A DNA stretch of 64,000 nucleotides from Tistlia consotensis USBA 355 (GCF_900177295.1 NZ_FWZX01000013.1:92554-156553), one strand, 5' to 3'; positions 8,429 through 17,637 are shown, counted from the first letter of the stretch. Notes: generated by a model not told the origin, from the letters alone. Program-made: numbers and translations.

Positions 8429-9219
8429 TGTAGCACCCGCTCGGCCTCAGCGATGATACCGTCTATGTTGTCTCTTGCGTTTCGGACCCGGCTCAGCGCC
8501 TCATCCACTGCTGCCGCCGATTCATCCCATTCGGCGGGCACTTCGGCACGGTAGCTGGACAGTCGAGCGTCGGACAACGCTGACCATAGCGCCTTGATGG
8601 GCGCGAAGTCGAGTTGCCGCCGCTTCAGGTGCTGGCAGAAGATGTGACCGTCTCCTTGATCCAGCCATCGCATTCCGCCGTCCTGCCACGGCGGTCGCCA
8701 ACCGATCAGCAGTCCGGGCGGTTGGAATGCCAGTTCGTGATCAATCAGGCGGATACTCTGGCCTGAAACAAGGCAGTTCGGATTCGAAAGCCGCCGGTCT
8801 GGATTGTCGAGCACGGCGTCAAAAATGAACGTGCCTAGCGCCACCGGCACCATCTCCTCGGTGAGGCGCGCCCCGCGAGACCATGCGGCGAACTGGTTTG
8901 CTACCCTAGCGGAGCCAAAGCCTATCGGAACACTCTCGGCTAATCTTGCTGCAATCCTGGCATCTTCTACCACGGCGACGAGATCGGGTGGGATCGCTAC
9001 CAGATAGGGTATGGGAACGGGTAGCTCCAGGTCCGCGGCCAAGCAGGCGGCGATCAGCTCCCGCGCCAAGTTCTTCACGCCCTCATCGCACCCCGCTGAC
9101 AGCTTGCAGAACAGCTCGATCGGGTGATCGGTATCGGCTTCGCAGCGCATGAGGAGCGGCCCGGTCCGACCAGAGGTCGCTTCCCGCACCACTTCGTCAG
9201 CGGTCACTCGCCTAATCAT
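8425..9219 (-). CDS. HipA-like protein kinase family protein
   Basis: This 264-residue protein resembles the compact HipA/CtkA-type Ser/Thr kinases. It has a nucleotide-binding lysine candidate in ELFCKLS and a catalytic-loop-like VLDNPDRRLSNPNCLV (Asp and Asn arranged as in D-x-x-x-x-N). A metal-binding Asp sits in IRLIDHELAF. The ATG at 9219 is chosen because GGGGGTGGG precedes it; a TTG 18 nt upstream is also in frame. Unlike classical hipBA there is no upstream HTH antitoxin gene; instead a DUF3037 gene follows in a 4-nt overlap. It lies in the low-GC tRNA-linked island. Targets are unknown. Confidence 0.82.
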   Translation of the reverse strand: MIRRVTADEVVREATSGRTGPLLMRCEADTDHPIELFCKLSAGCDEGVKNLARELIAACLAADLELPVPIPYLVAIPPDLVAVVEDARIAARLAESVPIGFGSARVANQFAAWSRGARLTEEMVPVALGTFIFDAVLDNPDRRLSNPNCLVSGQSIRLIDHELAFQPPGLLIGWRPPWQDGGMRWLDQGDGHIFCQHLKRRQLDFAPIKALWSALSDARLSSYRAEVPAEWDESAAAVDEALSRVRNARDNIDGIIAEAERVLQ

Positions 9220-9518
9220 CCCACCCCCGTTACGCAAACGCTCGTCAATCTGCGCGCCAACTCTGAGCGAGCCAGCGGGTAGTATTCGTTCATGTCATGG
9301 CGGATAGCGTGCTGTTGGATTCCCCCACAACTACAGGATGCTCGATCAGCGCCAGTATTGGCAATCCTCTCGGCTCAGGGCGCTTCACCCGCTGGTATTT
9401 CATCTGCCGCCGCGCTCGCCGGATGCTGCCTTCCTGCACGCGTTCAGAACACGCCCGACGGCGACCACCCCGACACGGCGCAGCGGTATTTTCGCGTTCC
9501 ACAACTAAGGACAGGACG
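9220..9518. other. Upstream region of the kinase operon, no confident gene
   Basis: This roughly 300-base stretch separates the divergent kinase operon from the small gene at 9519. Several overlapping short frames are open on both strands, but none has a convincing ribosome site or recognisable family. It probably contains the kinase promoter and possibly decayed coding sequence. Confidence 0.45.
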
Positions 9519-9704
9519 ATGGGAAATTCGCACAATCCTGGCGATGTCGAGGAGTTGAGGAAGCTCCTCGACAGGCTCAAAAAGATCGGACCATTGACGC
9601 TTGAAGATCTCCTTGAGGACGAGCCGAACAAGCGCAGCCCTGGCGATGCGGCCGCGATCCGTGAAGCCCTTGAGCAGGCTCTGAAGCGCTACCGCGACTG
9701 CTAA
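9519..9704 (+). CDS. Small hypothetical protein, 61 aa
   Basis: The frame is open further upstream, but the ATG at 9519 has an AAGGACAGG ribosome site and the preceding residues look non-coding. The product is highly charged and predicted mostly helical (VEELRKLLDRLKKIG, then AIREALEQALKRYRDC). There is no signal or membrane segment. It lies in the island between the kinase pair and tRNA-Gln. I do not recognise a family; a small regulator or toxin/antitoxin component is possible but unsupported. Confidence 0.45.
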   Translation: MGNSHNPGDVEELRKLLDRLKKIGPLTLEDLLEDEPNKRSPGDAAAIREALEQALKRYRDC

Positions 9705-9846
9705 GAGGCTCCACGCCGCGCACGCCAGATGCAGTCAGCACATCCCGAGGCTATGTCTGATCTACGCTCCGGTGTGCTACGAGTGGACGCAGCAGAACAC
9801 ATGGCGAATGACACTAACTAATTGAATTTAAAACAGTATGCTAAAT

Positions 9847-9863
9847 TGGCTGGGGCGCCAGGA
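9847..9863 (+). repeat. Candidate tRNA-proximal attachment site (tRNA-Gln 3' end)
   Basis: TGGCTGGGGCGCCAGGA on the plus strand is the complement of the tRNA-Gln 3' terminus including CCA. It is repeated with one mismatch at 7162-7178. In tRNA-targeting integration the incoming element restores this part of the tRNA and displaces the old copy to its far end. Confidence 0.6.
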
Positions 9864-9920
9864 TTCGAACCTGGGATCACGGGACCAAAACCCGATGCCT
9901 TACCGCTTGGCTACGCCCCA
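9847..9920 (-). tRNA. tRNA-Gln (anticodon UUG)
   Basis: Reading the minus strand from 9920 gives a 7-bp acceptor stem TGGGGCG/CGCCCCA and a D-arm GCCAAGCGGTAAGGC. The anticodon loop is TTTTGGT, with TTG at positions 34-36, and the T-arm is CCAGGTTCGAATCCTGG. A genome-encoded CCA ends it at 9847, giving 74 nt in total. The 3' end faces the low-GC island. Confidence 0.96.
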
Positions 9921-9985
9921 GCAGGCGCGCTCCGGAAGGCGGCGAAGGTAGCGAGAGGCCGGGCGCGCGGCAAGGCCCGGCGGGG

Positions 9986-10870
9986 TCAATCGGGCGTGCC
10001 GAGGATCGGCGCGGCGACGCTCCACCAGCCCGGCTGCTCGGCGGCGATCGCGGCCGCCGCGGCGCCGGCCTCGGCGGCCGTGGCGTAGAGTCCGAAGCAG
10101 GTGGCGCCGCTGCCGCTCATGCGGCCGAGCAGGCAGCCGGCGGTCGTCGCCAGGGCGCCGAGCACGGCGTCGACCTCGGGACAGAGGCGGCGTGCCGGCG
10201 CCTCCAGGTCGTTGCGCCGGCCGGCCAGCAGCTCGGCCAGCGCCTCGGCGTCGCGCGGCGCCGGGCCGATGGGCCTCGGCGCGCTGAAGGCGCCGCCGCC
10301 CGGCCCGGACTGGCGGGCCTGGAAGACCGCCGCGGTCGAGAGCGCGACCCCCGGATTGACCAGCACCAGCCAGGCCTCGGGCAGGGCCGGTGCCGGCCGC
10401 AGGTCCTCGCCGATGCCGGCCATCAGGGCCGGCCGGCCGTAGAGGCAGACCGGCACGTCGGCGCCGAGCGCCGCGCCCAGGCCCAGCAGCAGGCCCTCGT
10501 CCGGCTCCAGCCGCCAGAGCGCCGAGAGCGCGCGCAGGGCGGCGGCGGCGTCGGAAGAGCCGCCGCCGATGCCGGCGGCGACCGGCAGGCGCTTGTCGAG
10601 CACCAGACGGGCCCGGGGCTCCAGGCCGGCGGCCTCGGCCAGCAGGTGCGCGGCGCGCAGCACCAGGTTGCCGCCGCCGGCCGGCACCTGGCCAGCGTAG
10701 GGCCCCTCGACCGCGAGGCTCAGGTCCGCCGCCGGCTCGGCCCAGAGGCAGTCGCCGACGCCGGCGAAGACGACCAGCGAATCGAGCAGGTGATAGCCGT
10801 CGGCGCGCTTGCCGACGACCTCGAGCCAGAGATTGACCTTGGCCGGCGCCGGATAGGCGGTGTCGCTCAT
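9986..10870 (-). CDS. ispE: 4-diphosphocytidyl-2-C-methyl-D-erythritol kinase
   Basis: This is the GHMP kinase of the non-mevalonate isoprenoid pathway; it phosphorylates CDP-ME at the 2-hydroxyl using ATP. At 294 residues it is the normal length. It opens with [28 protein letters not shown], contains the ATP-binding motif [20 protein letters not shown] and ends with the third GHMP motif [16 protein letters not shown]. The next gene upstream on the same strand encodes a TPR protein, a pairing I recall from other alphaproteobacteria. Isoprenoid supply links loosely to ubiA and ubiD elsewhere in the window. Confidence 0.97.
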   Translation of the reverse strand: MSDTAYPAPAKVNLWLEVVGKRADGYHLLDSLVVFAGVGDCLWAEPAADLSLAVEGPYAGQVPAGGGNLVLRAAHLLAEAAGLEPRARLVLDKRLPVAAGIGGGSSDAAAALRALSALWRLEPDEGLLLGLGAALGADVPVCLYGRPALMAGIGEDLRPAPALPEAWLVLVNPGVALSTAAVFQARQSGPGGGAFSAPRPIGPAPRDAEALAELLAGRRNDLEAPARRLCPEVDAVLGALATTAGCLLGRMSGSGATCFGLYATAAEAGAAAAAIAAEQPGWWSVAAPILGTPD

Positions 10871-10931
10871 GCGCGCGCGATCGCTCTCTGGACGGCCCGC
10901 CGCGGCAGCGGCCCGGGCGGGAGGGTGGACG

Positions 10932-12689
10932 CTAGATGTTCTGCGGATCGGCCGGCAGGCCCTGGTCGAGCTTCTTCTCGATCTTCGGGATCTCCTCGGC
11001 CTCCGGCTCCAGGCTGAGCGCCCGGCGCCACTGCACCCGCGCCTCGCGCTTGCGGCCGTTGCGCCAGTAGGCGTCGCCCAGGTGGTCGTTGATCACCGGG
11101 TCCCCGGGCTTGAGCTCGATCGCCTTCTCCAGGGTCTCGGCCGCCTTCTTGTACTGCTTCAGGCGGTAGTAGACCCAGCCCAGCGAGTCGACGATGTAGC
11201 CGTCGTCGGGCTTCGCCTTGACGGCGCGCTCCAGCATCTTCTGGGCCTCGTCCAGGTTGCGGCCCTGCTCGATCCAGGAATAGGCCAGATAGTTCAGCAC
11301 GTAGGGCTGCTCCGGCTGCAGCTCGAGCGCCTTCTTGAAGTCGGCCTCGGCCCGGTCCCAGTGGCCGGTGCGCTCCAGCGCGATGCCGCGGAAGTAGAAC
11401 AGCGTCCAGGGCGTGTTCTCGCGGCCCAGCCGCTCGACCGCCTTGTCGTAGGCCTGGGCCGCCTTGTCGAACTGCTCGCCGGCCCGGTAGAGGTTGCCGA
11501 GCTCGTAGTAGGGCTCGAAGCGGTCGGGGCGATCGGCGGCCAGCTTCTCCAGCAGCGCCGCGGCCTCGTCGTCGTGCTTCAGGTTCTCCAGCTCGCCGGC
11601 GATGCGCAGGCCGATCGACCAGTGGTAGGGGCTGGACTCCGGGATCTGGCGGTAGGCGGCGATCGCCGCGGTCGAGCGGCCCTGGCGCTGCAGCAGCTCG
11701 CCGACCAGCACCTTCGCCTCGTCGAGGCCGGGCTCCAGCCAGAGCGCCAGGTGGGCGTAGAACAGCGGGGCGTCGCTCGACTCCTCGCCGCTCAGGATCT
11801 GCCCGAGGTCGAACAGCACCGTGGCGATGCCCTGCCGGGTCGTCGAGATCAGCGGCGCCGGCGGCGTCTTCGACTCCAGGCCCTGCTGCATCAGCGCGTT
11901 CAGGCTGACGCTGTCGCTCTGCTTGGCGAAGGACTCGGCGACGGCCTTGGCCTCCGCCGGCTGGCCGTGGCGCAGGAAGTAGTTCTCGACGACGCGCAGC
12001 AGCCAGAAGGAGGTCGCCTTGGTGTCGCCGGCCGCGGTCTTCATGTCCGCGTCGGCGGCGGCGGCGTCGCCCAGCTTCTCCTCGATCAGGCCCTCGTGGA
12101 CGGCGAGCCGCCCGGTCAGCTTGTCGAGCCCGGTCAGGTCGCCGAGCGCCTTGGCGACGCCCGCCTTGTCCTTGGCCTCGGCCGCCAGCCAGGCCTGGAT
12201 CAGCGGCTCGGCGATGCGCGCCGGACCCCGCTGGCCGACGTCGGCGAGCTGCTTGCGGGCGGCCGCGAAGTCGCTCTTGCGCAGGGCCGCGACGGTCAGC
12301 ACGAAGCGCGCCAGCTGGTGCTTTGGCGCCTTCTCGACGACCTGCTCGGCGAGCGGCACGGCATCGTCGAGGCGGCCCTCGACCGAGAGCAGCAGGAAGG
12401 TCCGCTCCAGCAGCGCGTCGTTGCCGGGGTCGGCCCGGAGGGTCTTCAGGTAGAAGTCGGCGGCGGCGCCGGTGTCGCGCCGCTGCTCGGCGACCACGCC
12501 GGCCAGGAAGTCGCCGTAGGCGGCCGAGCGCTGGGCGACGGTCGGCTGCGCCTCGGCGTCGGTGGCGGCGCGGAGCGGCTGGACCTGCAGGGCCAGGCCG
12601 AGCGCGGCGGTCGCCAGGACCGTCGCCAGGGGGCCCCGCCAGGAGGCCGGCGCCAGGGACCTGCGCGCCAGGAAACGAAGTGGGATCAA
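10932..12689 (-). CDS. Tetratricopeptide-repeat protein with signal peptide
   Basis: This is an exported or periplasmic scaffold protein of about 585 residues built of TPR repeats. Repeats are clear in the second half, for example [23 protein letters not shown] and [29 protein letters not shown], followed by [18 protein letters not shown]. The TTG at 12689 is preferred: GGGAG precedes it and it places a basic n-region and hydrophobic h-region ([12 protein letters not shown]) at the N-terminus. An ATG at 12794 is an alternative that would add 35 unconserved residues. It lies between ETF-QO and ispE, all on the minus strand. The specific role is unknown. Confidence 0.85.
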   Translation of the reverse strand: MIPLRFLARRSLAPASWRGPLATVLATAALGLALQVQPLRAATDAEAQPTVAQRSAAYGDFLAGVVAEQRRDTGAAADFYLKTLRADPGNDALLERTFLLLSVEGRLDDAVPLAEQVVEKAPKHQLARFVLTVAALRKSDFAAARKQLADVGQRGPARIAEPLIQAWLAAEAKDKAGVAKALGDLTGLDKLTGRLAVHEGLIEEKLGDAAAADADMKTAAGDTKATSFWLLRVVENYFLRHGQPAEAKAVAESFAKQSDSVSLNALMQQGLESKTPPAPLISTTRQGIATVLFDLGQILSGEESSDAPLFYAHLALWLEPGLDEAKVLVGELLQRQGRSTAAIAAYRQIPESSPYHWSIGLRIAGELENLKHDDEAAALLEKLAADRPDRFEPYYELGNLYRAGEQFDKAAQAYDKAVERLGRENTPWTLFYFRGIALERTGHWDRAEADFKKALELQPEQPYVLNYLAYSWIEQGRNLDEAQKMLERAVKAKPDDGYIVDSLGWVYYRLKQYKKAAETLEKAIELKPGDPVINDHLGDAYWRNGRKREARVQWRRALSLEPEAEEIPKIEKKLDQGLPADPQNI

Positions 12690-12845
12690 TCTCAGCTCCC
12701 GTCCAAGGGCTTCGAAGCTCGTCGGCGGTGCCAGGTCGACCACACCCGACCACACCCGCCCGGGCGCGCGACGCGCCGGTCGAAGGGCGATCATGCCAAG
12801 CCGCGCCGCCCGGAACAACGCCCGCGGCGGCGCCGGCCGCCCGGC

Positions 12846-12870
12846 CCGGCCGGGAAAGTGTCCCGGCCGG
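12846..12870 (-). terminator. Hairpin directly after the ETF-QO stop codon
   Basis: A 10-bp perfect stem (12846-12855 with 12861-12870) with a 5-nt loop lies one base beyond the ETF-QO stop on the minus strand. There is no T-run, so it would be a weak or Rho-assisted terminator, or a 3' stabiliser. Confidence 0.4.
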
Positions 12871-12871
12871 C

Positions 12872-14524
12872 TCACATGTTCGGGTAGTTGGGGCCGCCGC
12901 CGCCCTCCGGCACGGTCCAATTGATGTTCTGCCGGGGGTCCTTGATGTCGCAGGTCTTGCAGTGCACGCAGTTCTGCGCGTTGATCTGGAACCGCGGGTT
13001 GCCGCCGTCCTCGTCGCGCACGACCTCGTAGACCCCGGCCGGGCAGTAGCGCTGCGCCGGCTCGTCGTAGGTCGGCAGGTTGTAGTCGATCGGGATCGAG
13101 GGATCCTTGAGCCTGAGGTGGACCGGCTGGTCCTCCTCGTGGTTGGTGCCCGACAGGAACACGCTCGACAGGCGGTCGAAGGAGATCACGCCGTCCGGCT
13201 TCGGGTAGGCGATCTTGGGCATCTCGGCCGCCGGCTTCAGGCACTCGTGGTCGGCGTGGCGATGGTGGAAGGTCCAGGGCGCCCGGCCGCCCAGGATCTT
13301 CAGGTCGAAGCCGCCGATCGCCATGCCGAGCCGCATGCCGAAGCGCGCCGCCGCCGGCCGCAGGTTGCGCGCGAGGTAGAGCTCCTCGTGGACCCAGGAC
13401 CCGCGGTAGGCCTCGGGGTAGGCCTCCAGCGTGCCGTGGCCCTCGTCGCCGCCGGCCAGCGCCGCGTAGGCCGCCTCGGCGGCCAGCATGCCGGTCTTCA
13501 TGGCGGTGTGGCTGCCCTTGATCTTGGGCACGTTGAGGAAGCCCGCCGAGCAGCCGATCAGGCAGCCGCCGGGGAAGGCCAGCTTCGGCACCGACTGCCA
13601 GCCGCCCTCGTTGAGCGCGCGCGCGCCGTAGGCGACCCGCTTGCCGCCCTCGAGCATCGGCCGGATCGCCGGATGCTGCTTGAAGCGCTGGAACTCCTCG
13701 AAGGGCGAGAGGTGCGGGTTGGCGTAGTCCAGGCCGACGACGTAGCCGACATAGGCCAGGTTGTCCTCCAGGTGGTAGACGAAGGAGCCGCCCCAGGTCC
13801 TGTCGTCCATCGGCCAGCCGGCGGTGTGCAGCACCAGGCCCTGCTGGTGCTTGGCCGGGTCGAGCTCCCAGAGCTCCTTGACGCCGAGGCCGTAGGTCTG
13901 CGGGTCGGCGCCTTCGCGCAGGCCGAACTTCTGCTCCAGGCCCTTGGTCAGCGAGCCGCGGCAGCCCTCGGCGAAGAAGGTGTACTTGGCGCGCAGCTCC
14001 ATGCCCGGCGTGTAGCTCGCCTTGTGCTCGCCGTCCCGGGCGATGCCCATGTCGCCGGTCGCGACGCCGGCGACCGCGCCCGTCTCGTCGTAGAGCACCT
14101 CGGCGGCGGCGAAGCCCGGGTAGATCTCCGCGCCCAGGGCCTCGGCCTGCTCGGCCAGCCAGCGGCAGACGTTGCCGAGCGAGACGATGTAGTTGCCCGC
14201 GTTGTGGGTCTGCGGCGGCAGCAGCCAGAGCGGCACCTCGGTGGCACCCGTCTCGTTGAGCAGCAGGAAGCGCTCCTTGCCGACCGGCGTGTTGAGCGGC
14301 GCGCCCTTGTCCTTCCAGTCCGGGATCAGCTCGTTGAGCGCGCGCGGCTCCAGCACCGCGCCGGAGAGGATGTGGGCACCGACCTCCGAGCCCTTCTCGA
14401 CGACGCAGACCGTGACCTCCTGGCCCTTCTCCTGGGCCAGCTGGCGCAGCCGGATGGCGGCGGCCAGGCCCGCCGGGCCGGCGCCGACGATGACCACGTC
14501 GTATTCCATGTACTCGCGTTCCAT
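12872..14524 (-). CDS. Electron transfer flavoprotein:ubiquinone oxidoreductase (ETF-QO)
   Basis: This is an inner-membrane-associated flavoprotein that passes electrons from ETF, reduced by acyl-CoA and amine dehydrogenases, into ubiquinone. It has 550 residues, the normal size. An N-terminal FAD-binding [21 protein letters not shown] is followed by [43 protein letters not shown] is typical of the family, and the C-terminal 4Fe-4S ligands lie in [19 protein letters not shown]. The ATG at 14524 has GGGAGGG six bases upstream. A candidate ETF-beta lysine methyltransferase is encoded near 54.2 kb. Confidence 0.97.
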   Translation of the reverse strand: MEREYMEYDVVIVGAGPAGLAAAIRLRQLAQEKGQEVTVCVVEKGSEVGAHILSGAVLEPRALNELIPDWKDKGAPLNTPVGKERFLLLNETGATEVPLWLLPPQTHNAGNYIVSLGNVCRWLAEQAEALGAEIYPGFAAAEVLYDETGAVAGVATGDMGIARDGEHKASYTPGMELRAKYTFFAEGCRGSLTKGLEQKFGLREGADPQTYGLGVKELWELDPAKHQQGLVLHTAGWPMDDRTWGGSFVYHLEDNLAYVGYVVGLDYANPHLSPFEEFQRFKQHPAIRPMLEGGKRVAYGARALNEGGWQSVPKLAFPGGCLIGCSAGFLNVPKIKGSHTAMKTGMLAAEAAYAALAGGDEGHGTLEAYPEAYRGSWVHEELYLARNLRPAAARFGMRLGMAIGGFDLKILGGRAPWTFHHRHADHECLKPAAEMPKIAYPKPDGVISFDRLSSVFLSGTNHEEDQPVHLRLKDPSIPIDYNLPTYDEPAQRYCPAGVYEVVRDEDGGNPRFQINAQNCVHCKTCDIKDPRQNINWTVPEGGGGPNYPNM

Positions 14525-14718
14525 ACCGGCCCTCCCAGGAGTCGAAACGGTGTCCCTGCCGCGGCCCGCCGCTTCCCCCGGCGGCCGTCGGGCTTGTCTC
14601 TGCCTCGCGTCGGCGTAAGGGTATAGCGAAGCGTCCTGCCGGGCGCAAAAACAGCCGGTTTCGCATCGCCCGACTTGCGTCGGGACGGCATCGGCCGGTC
14701 GCAAAGGGACTCTTTTCC

Positions 14719-15636
14719 GTGGCGGAGCCGAGACGCGAGGACCTGGAGGCCGCGCTGCGCTGGCTGGTCGAGGCCGGCGCCGACGAGGCGGTCGGCTCGC
14801 AGCCGCTCGACCGCTTCCTCGAGTCGCGCCGGGCCGAGCCGCGCCAGGTCGAGTCGCCCCAGGTCGGGTCGTACGGGCCCGAGTCGAATCGACCCGAGTC
14901 GCAGCCCGCCGCGGCGGCACCCGCGCAGGCGCCCCGGACCCGGCCGGCGCCGCCGCGCGCCGAGGCGCCGGCGGTCTGGACACCCGAGGCCAGGGTGCCG
15001 ACGTCGCTCGACCAGGCGCTCGCCGAGGCGCGGGCGGCGGCCTCGGCGGCCGCCGACCTGCCGGCGCTCTACCGGGCGATCGAGGCCTTCGAGGGCTGCC
15101 CGCTGAAGAAGACCGCCAGCCGCACGGTGATCTTCCGCGGCGATCCCGCGAACCGGGTCATGCTGATCGGCGAGGCGCCGGGCCGCGACGAGGACATCCA
15201 GGGCCAGCCCTTCGTCGGCGCCGCCGGCCGGCTGCTGGACCTGATGCTGGCCGCCGCCGGCTTCGGGCGCGACTCGGTCTACATCACCAACGTGCTGTTC
15301 TGGCGGCCGCCCGGCAACCGCACGCCCGAGCCGGCCGAGGTCCAGCTCTGCCTGCCCTTCGTCGAGCGCCACATCGAGCTGGTCGACCCGCGCGTCATCC
15401 TGCTGCTCGGCGGCGTCTCGACCAAGGCGCTGCTCGCCGATCCGCGCGGCATCACCCGGGTGCGCGGCCAGTGGTTCGCCTACTCACACGAGGGACTGCC
15501 CGCGCCGATACCCGCATTGGCTACGCTGCACCCCGCCTACCTGCTGCGCCAGCCGGCCCAGAAGCGTCTGGCCTGGCGTGACTTTTTGGCACTGAGAATG
15601 GTTAATCGGGGCGATTTCGATCCCTTGAGATCTTAA
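14719..15636 (+). CDS. Uracil-DNA glycosylase, family 4-type
   Basis: This base-excision repair enzyme removes uracil from DNA. It has 305 residues with a Pro/Ala-rich, probably disordered N-terminal 100 residues. The catalytic domain shows [19 protein letters not shown] (motif A), [20 protein letters not shown] and [17 protein letters not shown] (the HP-containing motif B). Two of the four Fe-S ligands usual in family 4 appear missing: only C127 is present in FEGCPLKKT, and W195 replaces the Cys before RPPGN, while C211 remains. This variant occurs, as I recall, in other alphaproteobacteria. The start is GTG, divergent from ETF-QO. Confidence 0.88.
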   Translation: MAEPRREDLEAALRWLVEAGADEAVGSQPLDRFLESRRAEPRQVESPQVGSYGPESNRPESQPAAAAPAQAPRTRPAPPRAEAPAVWTPEARVPTSLDQALAEARAAASAAADLPALYRAIEAFEGCPLKKTASRTVIFRGDPANRVMLIGEAPGRDEDIQGQPFVGAAGRLLDLMLAAAGFGRDSVYITNVLFWRPPGNRTPEPAEVQLCLPFVERHIELVDPRVILLLGGVSTKALLADPRGITRVRGQWFAYSHEGLPAPIPALATLHPAYLLRQPAQKRLAWRDFLALRMVNRGDFDPLRS

Positions 15637-15647
15637 GAACTCGTTAT
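15633..15647. promoter_or_regulatory. CtrA-like box before the lytic transglycosylase gene
   Basis: TTAA-N7-TTAT matches the CtrA consensus TTAA-N7-TTAA except for the last base. It overlaps the glycosylase stop codon. A GANTC site (GAATC, 15656-15660) lies 8 bases downstream. It is a candidate cell-cycle control element; pattern match only. Confidence 0.3.
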
Positions 15648-15692
15648 AAACACCTGAATCCCGACGGGATTTCATAAATCCTTACCAAATTG

Positions 15693-15721
15693 CTGACGAA
15701 GCACCGCTTTCGATCTAAAAT
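15693..15721 (+). promoter_or_regulatory. Sigma70-type promoter of the lytic transglycosylase gene
   Basis: CTGACG, a 17-nt spacer and TAAAAT lie in an AT-richer patch roughly 40 nt before the GTG start. GAGGGGG serves as the ribosome site just before that start. Confidence 0.45.
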
Positions 15722-15762
15722 CTTGCCGGGGTTATGGAGGCGGACAGAGCAGAGGGGGCAAG

Positions 15763-17637
15763 GTGACTTCCCCGGCTGAGAGAATTTTTTTGCGCACCGC
15801 GCGCAGCGGGGTCTGTGCGTTTGCGCTTGTCGTGGCGGCCGGCCTCGCGCCGGCGTCGGCCCAGATCATCGACCGGCAGGGCCCGGAGACCGCGGCGATT
15901 CCGCAGTTCGCGCCGAGCGAGCCGAACGGCCTGCCGCGAGTCATCTCGGCGCAGGACGAGCGGCTCTACCGCGAGATCTTCCGCGTCCAGGAGATCGGCG
16001 ACTGGAAGACCGCCGACCGGCTGATCGCGCGGCTGACCGACCGGCGCCTGATGGGCCACGTGCTCTATCAGCGCTACATGCATCCGACCGCCTACCACTC
16101 CAGCTTCAAGGAGCTGAAGAGCTGGATGGCGGTCTACGCCGACCAGCCGGGCGCCGACCGCGTCTACGCCCTGGCCCTGAAGCGCATGCCGGCCGGCGCG
16201 ACGCCGCCGCGTAAGCCGGAGAAGGTGCGCAAGGCGCACCTCGCCAGCCTCGGCGAGCCGGTCTACGTCTACCACTCCGACCGCCAGCGCAGCAGCGCCC
16301 AGGTCCATCTGGTCGACCGCCTGAAGACGCAGGTCCGCCAGGAGGTCCGCCACTCCCGCCTGAGCGCCGCCGAGGAGCTGCTGCGCGGCGGCGAGGCCAA
16401 ACGGCTGCTGGACCGGGTCGAGATCGACCAGGGCCTCGCCGAGGTCGCCAACGGCTGGTTCCACTACGGCAATGCCCGGCAGGCCTATCGCCTGGCCGCG
16501 GCGGCGACCAAGCGCTCCGGCGACTACCTGCCGAAGGCACACTGGACCGCCGGCCTGTCGGCCTGGGTCAACGGCAAGCTGGAGGCCGCGGCCAGGCACT
16601 TCCGGGCGGTCGCCGACTCCGAGCGCGCGCTGAGCTGGGACCGCGCCGCCGGCGCCTACTGGGCGGCGCGCGCCGAGCTCAAGCTCGGCAACCCGGGCAT
16701 GGTCTCGGTGCTGCTCGTCCAGGCCGCCCAGGAGCGCCGCACCTTCTACGGCCAGCTGGCGCGCCAGGCGCTGGGCCTGATCGACGACGACGGCCCGACC
16801 CGCGTCGACGCCAAGGCCTATGCCCACCTGCTGCACGAGCCGCGCCTCGCGCGCGCCGCCGCGCTGATCCAGGTCGGCGAGAGCGAGCTGGCCCAGCAGG
16901 AGCTGGTGCGCGCCGGCGGCTGGGACCAGCCGGAGCATGCCGAGGCGCTGCTGATCCTGGCCGAGCGGGCGCAGCTGCCGTCCTTCACCATGCGGCTCGC
17001 CAACCGGCTGACCCACGACGACTCCCTGGAGATCCGTCCCGAGGTCGCCGACGCCATGCTGTTCCCGCTGCCGCCCTGGGAGCCGGAGAGCGGCTTCCAG
17101 GTCGACCGGGCGCTGCTCTACGCCCTGATGCGCCAGGAGTCGGGCTTCAACGCCGAGGCCGAGAGCGGCCAGGGCGCGATGGGCCTGATGCAGCTGCTGC
17201 CCTCGACGGCGCACTACGTCGCGCAGGACGGCGAGCTGCCGAGGGGCAAGGAGCAGCGGCTCTTCAATCCCGGCTTCAACATGGAGCTGGCGCAGCGCTA
17301 CGTGCAGCGGCTGATGCAGGACACCGACGCCGGCGAGGACCTGTTCAAGCTGGCCGCTGCCTACAACGGCGGGCCGGGCAACCTCAGGCGCTGGCAGAAG
17401 CGGCTCGAGGACGTCGGCTATCCGGCTCAGGACCCGCTGCTGTTCATCGAGGCCCTGCCGAGCCGCGAGACCCGGCTGTTCATCGAGCGCGTGCTGACCA
17501 ACCTCTGGATGTACCGCAAGCGGCTCGGCCAGCCGGCGCCCTCGCTGAAGGCCCTCGCCCAGGGCGACTGGCCGCGCTACGAGTCGCTCGATTCGCACAG
17601 CCGCTACGACTACCTGGACTCGGCCTCCCTGGACTAG
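15763..17637 (+). CDS. Soluble lytic murein transglycosylase (Slt70-like)
   Basis: This periplasmic enzyme cleaves peptidoglycan between MurNAc and GlcNAc to give 1,6-anhydro ends. It has 624 residues: an N-terminal signal peptide (FALVVAAGLAPASA), a long helical superhelix, then a C-terminal SLT domain. The SLT domain has the catalytic Glu459 in MRQESGFNAEAES, then GAMGLMQLLPSTA and AAYNGGPGNLRRW. GTG is used as start because AGAGGGGG sits directly upstream and the signal peptide follows. It is monocistronic, with its own promoter and a possible weak terminator after it. Confidence 0.94.
   Translation: MTSPAERIFLRTARSGVCAFALVVAAGLAPASAQIIDRQGPETAAIPQFAPSEPNGLPRVISAQDERLYREIFRVQEIGDWKTADRLIARLTDRRLMGHVLYQRYMHPTAYHSSFKELKSWMAVYADQPGADRVYALALKRMPAGATPPRKPEKVRKAHLASLGEPVYVYHSDRQRSSAQVHLVDRLKTQVRQEVRHSRLSAAEELLRGGEAKRLLDRVEIDQGLAEVANGWFHYGNARQAYRLAAAATKRSGDYLPKAHWTAGLSAWVNGKLEAAARHFRAVADSERALSWDRAAGAYWAARAELKLGNPGMVSVLLVQAAQERRTFYGQLARQALGLIDDDGPTRVDAKAYAHLLHEPRLARAAALIQVGESELAQQELVRAGGWDQPEHAEALLILAERAQLPSFTMRLANRLTHDDSLEIRPEVADAMLFPLPPWEPESGFQVDRALLYALMRQESGFNAEAESGQGAMGLMQLLPSTAHYVAQDGELPRGKEQRLFNPGFNMELAQRYVQRLMQDTDAGEDLFKLAAAYNGGPGNLRRWQKRLEDVGYPAQDPLLFIEALPSRETRLFIERVLTNLWMYRKRLGQPAPSLKALAQGDWPRYESLDSHSRYDYLDSASLD

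Larger units (their letters stand above)
7162..9863. mobile_element. Putative small tRNA-Gln-associated genomic island or integrative-element remnant
   Basis: The segment is bounded by a 17-nt direct repeat (16 of 17 identical) of the tRNA-Gln 3' end, the usual hallmark of tyrosine-integrase elements that insert into tRNA genes. Its composition drops sharply: bases 7681-7740 are 30/60 G+C by hand count, against 48/60 for 6661-6720 in the preceding operon. It carries a HipA-like kinase and DUF3037 pair, a small hypothetical gene and non-coding stretches. No integrase is recognisable, so it would be a remnant or a passively mobilised cassette. The boundaries are an inference from the repeat. 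Confidence 0.6.

Noticed and set aside
9290..9631. A 113-codon minus-strand frame in the island
   Set aside because: It overlaps the better-supported small plus-strand gene, has no ribosome site and no recognisable domain.
10932..14666. A single 1244-codon frame joining the TPR gene to upstream sequence
   Set aside because: The upstream half overlaps ETF-QO, which is the real gene in another frame. The TPR protein starts with its own signal peptide near 12689.
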